In this document: piece by piece, positions 25,152-32,262 of the stretch
Position numbering within the stretch: the first letter of the stretch is position 1
Layout: the number at the start of each line of letters is the position of its first letter
Source of the DNA: DATMTS01 sp035564555
GTDB taxonomy: Bacteria > Actinomycetota > Actinomycetes > Actinomycetales > Microbacteriaceae
Assembly: GCA_035564555.1 (NCBI GenBank)
Contig: DATMTS010000055.1
Location: 1 to 64,000, forward strand
DNA length: 64,000 bases
Reading direction: 5' to 3'
Notes under the pieces: generated by a model
What the model was told of the DNA's origin: nothing
The model's input: the letters and a program-made list of their open reading frames with translations, nothing else
Databases searched by the model: none
Program-made: the position numbers and the translations under genes

Positions 25152-26273
25152 TCAGGACACGATCAGCACGCCGGCGAGCGCCGTGCTGGCGACCACCGCC
25201 GTGGAGGCGAGCGCGAGCAGTAACGGCTTCGGACCGACCTTCACGATGCGCTTGAGGTGCACGCCCATGCCGAGCCCGAACATGGCGGCCGCCAGCAGCG
25301 CGGTCTGCGCGGTCTTGCCGGCGTCGAGCACCGGCGCGGGGAGCAATCCCGTGGAGCGCAGCACCACCATCGCGATGAAGCCGAGCACGAACAGCGGCAC
25401 GATCGGGGGAAGCCCGGATGCCCGCGTCGCATCCGCCCGCTGGGTCGCACCCGTCGCAGCTACAGGTTGCGCCGCTTGCACCTCTTGTCGTGCTCGCCTG
25501 AGGGCGCGTCGTCGCAGCACGCTGATCGTCGCCATCACGGGTGCGAGCATGAGCACCCTGGCGAGTTTGACGATCACGGCGAGACCGAGCGCGGTGCCGC
25601 CGATCGCACCGCCGGTGGCCACCACCTGCGCGACCTCGTGCACCGATCCGCCGGCCCAGAGGCCGGCCTGGTGCGTGCTGAGGTGCATCGTCGTCGCCAG
25701 CAGCGGCACGATCGGGATCATCAGTGTTCCGAACACCACGACGAGGGCGACACCGGTGACGACCTCCTCCTCGTCCTCGGTCTGAATCACCCCGTCCACG
25801 GCGGCGATGGCCGCGGCGCCGCAGATCGAGAAGCCGCAGGCGATCAGCAGCCGCTGGGTGGGGCTCACCCCCATCCACCGGCCGATCAGCATCGTCGCCA
25901 GGATGCCGACGACGACGATCGAGACAACGACCAGGATCATCCCGGCGCCGAGTCCGAGGATGTCGCCGAGCACGAGTTGCAGTCCGAGCAACACGACGCC
26001 GAGACGCAGCAGGCGCTTCGCCGCGAAGGCCAGTCCCGGCTCGATCGCGGCAGGCAGCCGAACGGTGTTGCGCAGCAGCACGCCAGCCACGATGGCGACC
26101 AGTAGGGCGCTCATGCCCGGCAGCAGCGCCGCGGTGCCCAGCGCGACCACGACCGCGACGACGCAGAGCCCCAGCCCGGGCAGCAGCGCCGCCCAGCGCC
26201 GCCGCCGGCCGACACCTCCGGGCGCGACCCGATCGTCTTCTCGCTGCGGGAGTGGGACGGCGCGCTCTGGCAT
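25152..26273 (-). CDS. YeiH-type (putative sulfate exporter, UPF0324) membrane protein
   Basis: A 373-residue membrane protein with about ten hydrophobic helices and family-typical cytosolic loops: IEPGLAFAAKRLLRLGVVLLG, IACGFSICGAAAIAAVDGVI, WAGGSVHEVAQVVATGG and FGLGMGVHLKRI. The family (YeiH / PSE) is proposed to export sulfate or related anions, but the substrate is not firmly known. A loop rich in Arg, Ala and Gln (about residues 265-300) separates the two halves. I place the start at 26273 (MPERAVPLPQ); a start at 26333 would add 20 residues but overlaps the operator and the lysR start. Divergent from a LysR gene, as is common for this family. Confidence 0.82.
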   Translation of the reverse strand: MPERAVPLPQREDDRVAPGGVGRRRRWAALLPGLGLCVVAVVVALGTAALLPGMSALLVAIVAGVLLRNTVRLPAAIEPGLAFAAKRLLRLGVVLLGLQLVLGDILGLGAGMILVVVSIVVVGILATMLIGRWMGVSPTQRLLIACGFSICGAAAIAAVDGVIQTEDEEEVVTGVALVVVFGTLMIPIVPLLATTMHLSTHQAGLWAGGSVHEVAQVVATGGAIGGTALGLAVIVKLARVLMLAPVMATISVLRRRALRRARQEVQAAQPVAATGATQRADATRASGLPPIVPLFVLGFIAMVVLRSTGLLPAPVLDAGKTAQTALLAAAMFGLGMGVHLKRIVKVGPKPLLLALASTAVVASTALAGVLIVS

Positions 26274-26326
26274 GCCCACCACGCTGCCAGCGCGAAGCCG
26301 AGCCGGGTAGCCGCCAATCCGCCATG

Positions 26327-26351
26327 CGGGCATATCATCGTGATATGCCCG
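26327..26351. promoter_or_regulatory. 25-bp palindrome covering the lysR start codon
   Basis: CGGGCATATCA-TCG-TGATATGCCCG: perfect 11-bp arms around 3 nt. It contains the lysR -10 TATCAT (26333-26338), the predicted transcript start and the ATG (26345-26347), and lies 54 nt before the divergent yeiH-like start. Confidence 0.85.
26333..26338 (+). promoter_or_regulatory. Predicted -10 of a leaderless transcript (lysR)
   Basis: TATCAT, exactly 6 nt, then the ATG at 26345; it lies inside the 25-bp palindrome. Confidence 0.6.
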
Positions 26352-27256
26352 ATCGCTGGCCCGACCTCGCCGTGCTGGAACTGCTGCTCGCGATCTCCGA
26401 GCACGGCAGTCTCAGCGCGGCGGCGCGTGCCGTCGAGATGGCGCAGCCGAACGCGTCGAGGGCCATGGCGCGACTCGAGCGTTCGATGGGCATCCGGCTC
26501 GTGGAGCGCAGTCCGAGCGGGTCCCGCCTCACCTCCGACGGTGCCGTGGTCGCAGACTGGGCGCGCTCCGTACTCGACCGCGCAGGCCAGCTCCGCGTGG
26601 GCGTCGAGGCCTTGCGCGCGGAACACAACTCGCAACTCACCGTCGCGGCGAGCATGACGGTCGCCGAGCACCTGATGCCCGCCTGGCTCGCGGAACTGCG
26701 TCGCATCCATCCGACCCTTGAGATCAGGCTCCGGGTGCACAACTCGGCGGAGGTGTTCGACCTCGTGACGGCCGGCACCTGCGAGGTCGGCTTCGTCGAG
26801 GGCCCACGGGTTCCCGCCGCCCTGCAGGCAACGGCCGTCGCGCGAGACCGGCTCGTCGTGGTGGTCGCGCCGACGCACGCGTGGGCGCGGCGCAGACGCC
26901 CCGTGACCGCCCGGGAGCTCGCCGGCACACCGCTCGTGGTCCGCGAGCCGGGTTCGGGAACGCGTATCACGCTCGACGAGGCGTTGGCCGGATTGGACAC
27001 CGCGCAGCCGACGCTCGAGCTGAACAGCAACGCCGCGGTGCGGGTCAGTGTCGCGGCCGGAGCCGGACCCGCGGTGCTCAGCGAACTGGCCGTGGCATCG
27101 TCGTTGCGCACGGGCGAACTCGTCGCGGTGCCGACCGAGGGCATCCGCCTGACGCGCACGATGCGTGCCGTCTGGACCGGTGGCGGACCGATGCACGGCG
27201 GAGCCGGCGACCTCGTGTTGATCGCCCGCCGATCGCTGCAGCGAAACGACGTGTGA
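26345..27256 (+). CDS. LysR family transcriptional regulator, partner of the YeiH-type gene
   Basis: A 303-residue regulator. The N-terminal winged helix is canonical (LAVLELLLAISEHGSLSAAARAVEMAQPNASRAMARLERSMG), followed by a two-lobed effector domain (LTVAASMTVAEHLMPAWLAEL, then LVVREPGSGTRITLDEAL). The serine/threonine-rich entry TVAASMTVAEHLMP and the divergent anion-exporter-like gene recall CysL/YeiE-type regulators, which would suit an anion effector, but this is inference. The start lies within a perfect 25-bp palindrome and has no ribosome-binding site, so strong autoregulation is expected. Confidence 0.9.
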   Translation: MPDRWPDLAVLELLLAISEHGSLSAAARAVEMAQPNASRAMARLERSMGIRLVERSPSGSRLTSDGAVVADWARSVLDRAGQLRVGVEALRAEHNSQLTVAASMTVAEHLMPAWLAELRRIHPTLEIRLRVHNSAEVFDLVTAGTCEVGFVEGPRVPAALQATAVARDRLVVVVAPTHAWARRRRPVTARELAGTPLVVREPGSGTRITLDEALAGLDTAQPTLELNSNAAVRVSVAAGAGPAVLSELAVASSLRTGELVAVPTEGIRLTRTMRAVWTGGGPMHGGAGDLVLIARRSLQRNDV

Positions 27257-27303
27257 CAGGCGCAGAGCGCAGGAGCATCACCGACCGCGCTGCAGCACGT
27301 TCG

Positions 27304-27331
27304 CTAAGTTGCACATCATTGTGCAACTTAG
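27304..27331. promoter_or_regulatory. TetR operator upstream of the yhgE operon
   Basis: CTAAGTTGCACA-TCAT-TGTGCAACTTAG, perfect 12-bp arms around 4 nt, ending inside the -10 candidate TAGTAT (27329-27334). It lies 12 nt before the tetR ATG, an autorepression position. Confidence 0.88.
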
Positions 27332-27343
27332 TATTCTGAGGTC

Positions 27344-28048
27344 ATGACGACGCCTGGCTCGCGGATGCGAGGACCGCGGCGCGACGCGACCGAGAATCGG
27401 CAGAACATCCTCACCGCGGCCGCCGCCGCATTGAACGAGGATCCGGATGCCTCGATCGAGTCGATCGCGTCCGAAGCCGGGTTGAGCCGTCGCGCGCTCT
27501 ACGGACACTTTCCGACCCGCGACGAACTGGTCGAAGCCGTGCTGGTGCGCGGCGCCGAGCGCGTCGGTGCGCTCCTGGAGCCCATCGCGCACCCGGATGC
27601 GCGGATCGAGATCGCCCTGTTCGCCGCCCGGCTGTGGGCCGAGGTGTCGCACGTGCGGGTGATGGCCGCCCTCGCCGTTCGTGCGCCGCACGCCGTTCGC
27701 GTCGCGTCCGCCCTCGAACCGGCACGCGCGCGCCTGCGCGGCACGGTGCTGCGCGGGGCGGCCGACGGCACGCTCCGCGCCGACATCCCGCCCGACACCC
27801 TCGCCCGGCTGATCGAGGCCGCCGCGATCGGCGTGCTCGACGAGGCGACGCGCACGAGCATGAGCACTGAGGAAGGGCACCGGCTCGCGATGCTCTCCGC
27901 ACTGAGCACGTCGGGACTCGGCTGGCGCGAAGCGGATGTCTTGATCGCCTCGACACCGGGACTCTCCGCGCCCCAGACCCCCTCGGCCCCGCCGCCGACT
28001 GCAACCGCATCCCGTGCGACAGCAACCCGCAGGCCGGAGCAGCAATGA
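27344..28048 (+). CDS. TetR family regulator of the YhgE operon
   Basis: A 234-residue repressor with a clear TetR helix-turn-helix (ENRQNILTAAAAALNEDPDASI to GLSRRALYGHFPTRDELVEAV) and a divergent ligand domain; the C-terminal 40 residues are a Pro/Thr/Ala-rich tail. The ATG at 27344 follows GAGG closely. It is the first gene of a three-gene operon: its stop overlaps the next start (ATGA). The 28-bp perfect palindrome in front strongly suggests it represses its own operon, which encodes a YhgE/Pip export-like membrane protein. Confidence 0.9.
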   Translation: MTTPGSRMRGPRRDATENRQNILTAAAAALNEDPDASIESIASEAGLSRRALYGHFPTRDELVEAVLVRGAERVGALLEPIAHPDARIEIALFAARLWAEVSHVRVMAALAVRAPHAVRVASALEPARARLRGTVLRGAADGTLRADIPPDTLARLIEAAAIGVLDEATRTSMSTEEGHRLAMLSALSTSGLGWREADVLIASTPGLSAPQTPSAPPPTATASRATATRRPEQQ

Positions 28049-28770
28049 GAATCGTGCTCGACAATGTCGTGAAAGGTCAGCGTGGCGCCGCCCTGCCGAC
28101 GACCTCGGTGCGATTCGAAACCGGTCAGGCCGTGCTGGCCAGGGCCGAGACCGAGCAGCGGCCAACTGTTCTCGGCCTGATCGCGTCGGGCAGGATGCGA
28201 CCGGATCAGGGCACGGCCACGATCGACGGCGGCATCGATTACGGCGCGTTGCGCCGCCGGGTCGCGCTGATCGATGCGCCGGCGGTCTGCGATCCGGCAC
28301 CCGATGTCACGGTCGCCGGCATCGTCGCCGAGGAACTCATGTTCGCCGGCCGGCCGTCGCATCCGGTCGCGGTGCGCCGCACACTGGACGGGCTCGGGCT
28401 CGGCGAATACGGCCGCTGGTCGATCGGAACCGTTCCGCCCACCGCTCGCGTGCGGCTGCTCGCCGAGCTCGCCCTGCTTCGGGAGGACGTAGCCGGCATC
28501 GTGATCACCTCGCCTGACCGGCACGGCGGCGACCCGTCGGGCTGGTGGCGCATCGCGCGGGAGATCGCGGCACGCGGATACGCGGTGCTCGTGATCGCCG
28601 GCGATGCATCCGCCGCAGCCATCGGCGCCACCGGCATCGTCGAGCGGCTCACCGCGGAAGAGACCGTCCCGGCCATCGACGACGCGAGCATCGACGACCC
28701 AGACGACCTGCCGCCGGCCGCCGGCGAACTGGATGCCGTCGCGACCTCCAACGAATGGGACCAAGCATGA
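28045..28770 (+). CDS. Degenerate ABC-ATPase-like protein lacking Walker motifs
   Basis: A 241-residue protein whose order of elements follows an ABC ATPase (IVLDNVVKGQRGAALPTTSVRFETGQAVLARA at the strand-1/P-loop position, LGLIASGRMRPDQGTATIDG after it, ADVTV-type loop and helical segment VRRTLDGLGLGEYGRW), but the P-loop Gly-x-x-Gly-x-Gly-Lys-Ser/Thr, the LSGGQ signature and the Walker B Asp-Glu pair are all absent (the region VRLLAELALLREDVAGIVITSPD has no DE). It therefore cannot hydrolyse ATP in the usual way. It overlaps the tetR gene and the yhgE gene by 4 nt each, so it is translated in step with YhgE and may be a structural partner. Confidence 0.6.
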   Translation: MRIVLDNVVKGQRGAALPTTSVRFETGQAVLARAETEQRPTVLGLIASGRMRPDQGTATIDGGIDYGALRRRVALIDAPAVCDPAPDVTVAGIVAEELMFAGRPSHPVAVRRTLDGLGLGEYGRWSIGTVPPTARVRLLAELALLREDVAGIVITSPDRHGGDPSGWWRIAREIAARGYAVLVIAGDASAAAIGATGIVERLTAEETVPAIDDASIDDPDDLPPAAGELDAVATSNEWDQA

Positions 28771-30689
28771 AGATCCCCCAGCTGATCGCGGCGGAATTCC
28801 GCCGGCTCACCTCGAACCCCATGGCCGTCGTCGCGCTCGTCGCGCTGATGTGCGTGCCGGTCCTGTACGGCGCGCTGTACCTGTGGGCGAATCAGGACCC
28901 GTACGCCGAACTGCATCGGGTGCCCGCCGCGATCGTGGTGGACGACGAGGGCGTCTCGATCGGCGGATCCGCGATCGACTACGGCGAGAAGGTCGCCGAA
29001 CAGCTCGTCCACGACGGCTCGTTCGACTGGCGGATCGTGACGCGCGGCACGGCCGCCACGGGCGTGGACAGCTCGCGATACGACTTCAGCGTCACCTTCC
29101 CGCGCGACTTCTCCGCCGCGTTGGTCTCGGCATCGGATCGCAGCCCGAGACAGGCGACCGTCACGCTGACCACCAATGACGCCAACAGCTATCTCGCGAC
29201 GACGATCGGCACCCAGACCGCCGAGAAGATCCGCACCTCGATCGTGCAGCAGGTGAACCAGGAGGCCGCGAACCGGTTCCTGCTCTCCATCGCGCGAATC
29301 CGCGGCAACCTCGCCACCGCGGCCCATGGAGCCGGGAAACTCGCCGACGGCATCCAGACCGCCCGGTCGGGTGCCGCAACGCTCGCCACGGGCACGCGGC
29401 AGCTGTCATCGGGCAGCACGGCACTCGCCTCCGGGCTGAGCACGCTGAAGCAGCAGACCGCGCAGCTGCCCGCCCAGACGGCGCAGCTCGCAGCCGGCGC
29501 AGCCCAGGTCGCGGCCGGCGACCAAGAAATCGCCGGCCTCGCAGACCGTGCGGGCACTACCTCACAACAGGCGGCATCCTCTCTGCCGCAAGCGCGCGCC
29601 GACATCAAGGCGCAGATCACCGAGCGGCTTCAGCAGCAGGGCATGTCGAGCACTCAGGCGCAGGCCGAAGCCGAACGCATCGTCTCCACCTACCTCGACC
29701 CGCTCGGCGCGAAGATCACCGAAGGCAATGCCACGGTTCAGAACACGGTGGGCCGGGTCGACCGGCTCTCGGCAGGCGCGGATCAGGTTTCGGCCGGGGC
29801 CGCACGGCTGGCCGCCGGAACGCCCGCGCTGACCTCCGGAATCTCCGACGCGGCATCGGGAGCGTCGCGCCTCGCCACGGGTTCTGCACAGGCGGCATCC
29901 GGCGCCGCCGCACTGCGCGACGGTCTCACCACGGCGCATGCCGGCGCGCTCGACTTGCGCGACGGGCTGAAGCAGGGCGTCGCGCAGATTCCGCGCAGCG
30001 ACGCACCGCTGCGGCACAAGCAGGCCACGACGATCGCCGACCCGGTGAAGCTGGACAATTCGAAGGTCACGGCCGCGGGCAATTACGGCGCGGGTCTGGC
30101 CCCGTTCTTCGTCGCCCTCGCGGCGTGGATCGGCATCTACGCACTGTTCCTGATCGTCAAACCCGTCTCCCGTCGGGCGATCACGGCGCTGCACTCCCCG
30201 CTGAAGATCACGGTCGCCGGATGGCTGACCCCCGGCCTGCTCGGAGCGGCGCAGATGGTCGGACTGTTCGCGATCGTGGCCGGCGCACTGCGCTTCAGCG
30301 TCGACGACCCGGCCGGCACCTACGGCATCATGGCCCTGTCTTCGCTGACCTTCGCCGCGATGATCCTCGCGCTGAACGTCTGGCTCGGCAGCGTCGGGCA
30401 GTTCCTCGGACTGGTGCTGATGGTGCTGCAGCTCGTCACCGCGGGCGGCACGTTCCCCTGGCAGACCCTGCCCGGGCCGCTCGCCGCACTGCATCACGTC
30501 TTCCCGATGTCATACACGGTGGACGCCATGCGGCAGCTGATGTACGGGGGCAGCCTCTCGACCGCCTGGGCGGATGCCGGCGTTCTCGGCATCTGGCTCG
30601 GCACGGCATTGGTCTTCGCTGCGATCGGGGTGACCAGGATGACGCACTTCCGCACCCTGCGCGACCTGCAACCCAGTCTGATCGGCTGA
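28767..30689 (+). CDS. YhgE/Pip domain ABC-2-type membrane protein
   Basis: A 640-residue membrane protein of the YhgE/Pip family. One N-terminal helix (VVALVALMCVPVLYGALYLWANQDPY) leads to a large extracytoplasmic region; residues about 185-400 carry regularly spaced LA(A/S/T)G and LxxG motifs predicted as a long helical or coiled-coil stalk; then about five membrane helices form an ABC-2-like permease domain (TWIGIYALFLIVKP, FPWQTLPGPLAALHHVFPMSYTVDAM). Relatives take part in phage infection (Pip), type VII-like secretion (EsaA) or solvent tolerance. It is translationally coupled to a degenerate ABC ATPase and controlled by TetR. Confidence 0.85.
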   Translation: MKIPQLIAAEFRRLTSNPMAVVALVALMCVPVLYGALYLWANQDPYAELHRVPAAIVVDDEGVSIGGSAIDYGEKVAEQLVHDGSFDWRIVTRGTAATGVDSSRYDFSVTFPRDFSAALVSASDRSPRQATVTLTTNDANSYLATTIGTQTAEKIRTSIVQQVNQEAANRFLLSIARIRGNLATAAHGAGKLADGIQTARSGAATLATGTRQLSSGSTALASGLSTLKQQTAQLPAQTAQLAAGAAQVAAGDQEIAGLADRAGTTSQQAASSLPQARADIKAQITERLQQQGMSSTQAQAEAERIVSTYLDPLGAKITEGNATVQNTVGRVDRLSAGADQVSAGAARLAAGTPALTSGISDAASGASRLATGSAQAASGAAALRDGLTTAHAGALDLRDGLKQGVAQIPRSDAPLRHKQATTIADPVKLDNSKVTAAGNYGAGLAPFFVALAAWIGIYALFLIVKPVSRRAITALHSPLKITVAGWLTPGLLGAAQMVGLFAIVAGALRFSVDDPAGTYGIMALSSLTFAAMILALNVWLGSVGQFLGLVLMVLQLVTAGGTFPWQTLPGPLAALHHVFPMSYTVDAMRQLMYGGSLSTAWADAGVLGIWLGTALVFAAIGVTRMTHFRTLRDLQPSLIG

Positions 30690-30851
30690 TGCCGGCATCC
30701 GTACGCCGTCCCGTGCTGGGATAGCTGTCAGTCGGCTACGGTTCTGCCCACAATCCGCGCGATCGGTGAACCCTGAGCGCCGGAACATCGTTGACTAGCA
30801 TGACCGGCGTCCCCATCGGGTCTCGCCGATGCCGACGGAAGGAAGCGCACC

Positions 30852-31361
30852 ATGACGAGCCCCCTCATCCGCAAGTCGATCGGCGCGGCGACCGCGCTCG
30901 TGATCGGCGGGGCGGCGACGGCGGCCGTGGTGTTCGCGCAGAACGCCGCCGAGCCCGCTGCGGGAATCGGACAGGCCCGGCCTGCCGACACCGCGACCGC
31001 GAGACCGGGCGACGCCGCGACGCCGAGCGCAAGCACCGCCGCGGCCGCCCCGTCCGCGACCACCCGTTACAAGAGCGGCACCTACACCGCCACCGGCTCG
31101 TACTCGTCACCGGGCGGCGACGAACAGATCGGCGTCACGCTGACGCTGGCGAACGACACGATCAGCAGGCTCAGCGTCGACACGTCGTCGGCGTCCGGGC
31201 CCGCCGAACAGTTCCAGAACCAATTCGCCGAGGGCATCGACGCCCTGGTGGTCGGCAAGCGTCTCGACCAGGTCTCCGTTTCGCGGGTGTCCGGCTCGTC
31301 GCTGACCTCCACCGGTTTCAACAAGGCCATCGCGACGATCGCCGCACATGCTCGCCGCTGA
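30852..31361 (+). CDS. Secreted FMN-binding domain protein
   Basis: Extracytoplasmic redox carrier predicted to hold covalent FMN. The 169-residue protein begins with a signal-type segment (IRKSIGAATALVIGGAATAAVVFA), an Ala/Thr/Pro-rich linker to about residue 70, and an FMN_bind domain (YKSGTYTATGSYSSPGGDEQIGVTLTLANDTIS) ending in VSGSSLTSTGFNKAI, where a Ser/Thr is the likely attachment site for FMN phosphodiester linkage. The next gene encodes the ApbE transferase that makes this bond, and the two overlap by 14 nt. ATG at 30852 with AAGGAAG upstream. Confidence 0.82.
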   Translation: MTSPLIRKSIGAATALVIGGAATAAVVFAQNAAEPAAGIGQARPADTATARPGDAATPSASTAAAAPSATTRYKSGTYTATGSYSSPGGDEQIGVTLTLANDTISRLSVDTSSASGPAEQFQNQFAEGIDALVVGKRLDQVSVSRVSGSSLTSTGFNKAIATIAAHARR

Positions 31362-32262
31362 GCGGGAGATGCCGGCGGGCGTGCGCGGTGCTCCGTTCGA
31401 GTTCGAGGCTCTCGGCACGCGCTGGTTCGTCGATGTCGACGGCGGCATCCCGGCACGCCTTGCGTGGGCGATCACCGACGAACTGGAACGGATCGACCGC
31501 GTCTGGTCGCGCTTCCGCCCTGACTCGCTGGTCGCCTCGATGGCACGGGACGGCGGAACGCACGGCCTCGCCGAACCCGATCTCCGCCTGCTGCGCTGGT
31601 ACGCGCGGCTCTACGACGCGACCGACGGCGCGGTGACTCCGCTGATCGGGCAGACGCTCAGCGACGCGGGCTACGACGCAGAGCTGAGCCTGTCGCCGCG
31701 CCAACACATCACGCCGACGCCGGCCTGGGATCACCGCAGACAGCTCACCGGCAACGGCATCGCACTCGACCGGCCAGCGCTGATCGACGTCGGTGCCGCG
31801 GGCAAGGGCTTCGCGGTCGACCGGATCGCGTCATTGATCGAGCAGACGGGTGCGGGTTCGTATCTCGTGGATGCCGGTGGCGACATCGCGGTGGGCGGGA
31901 GTGAGCACGTGATCGGGTTGGAGCATCCGGTCTGGCCCGACCGGATCATCGGCACCGTGACCGTCGGCGGCGCCGGTCATCGGCGGCGCAGCGTCTGCGG
32001 ATCGGCGACGAACCGCCGGGCGTGGCGCGACTGGCACCACATCGTCGATCCGCGCACCGGCGCTCCGACGAGCGAGGTGATCGCGGCCTGGGCGATCGCG
32101 GGCTCGGCGATGCAGGCCGACGGCATCGCGACCGCATTGTTCTTCATCCCGCCCGAGCGGCTGCAGTCGCTCGGGCCCTTCGACCACGTCGTGGTGCACG
32201 CCGACGGATCGATCCGGCGATCGCCGGGCGTCACCGTCTTCGACGAGAGGGATCAGCAATGA
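31348..32262 (+). CDS. FAD:protein FMN transferase (ApbE family)
   Basis: Attaches FMN from FAD to a Ser/Thr of a target flavoprotein, here most likely the preceding FMN-binding protein. In 304 residues I see the family motifs ALGTRWFVDVDG, the FAD-binding DVGAAGKGFAVDRI and YLVDAGGDIAVGG, and the metal-site segment SAMQADGIATALF. There is no signal peptide or lipobox, so it may act in the cytosol before export or through an unusual route. The start could also be 31369 (MPAGVRG). It overlaps the next gene by 4 nt. Confidence 0.87.
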   Translation: MLAAEREMPAGVRGAPFEFEALGTRWFVDVDGGIPARLAWAITDELERIDRVWSRFRPDSLVASMARDGGTHGLAEPDLRLLRWYARLYDATDGAVTPLIGQTLSDAGYDAELSLSPRQHITPTPAWDHRRQLTGNGIALDRPALIDVGAAGKGFAVDRIASLIEQTGAGSYLVDAGGDIAVGGSEHVIGLEHPVWPDRIIGTVTVGGAGHRRRSVCGSATNRRAWRDWHHIVDPRTGAPTSEVIAAWAIAGSAMQADGIATALFFIPPERLQSLGPFDHVVVHADGSIRRSPGVTVFDERDQQ

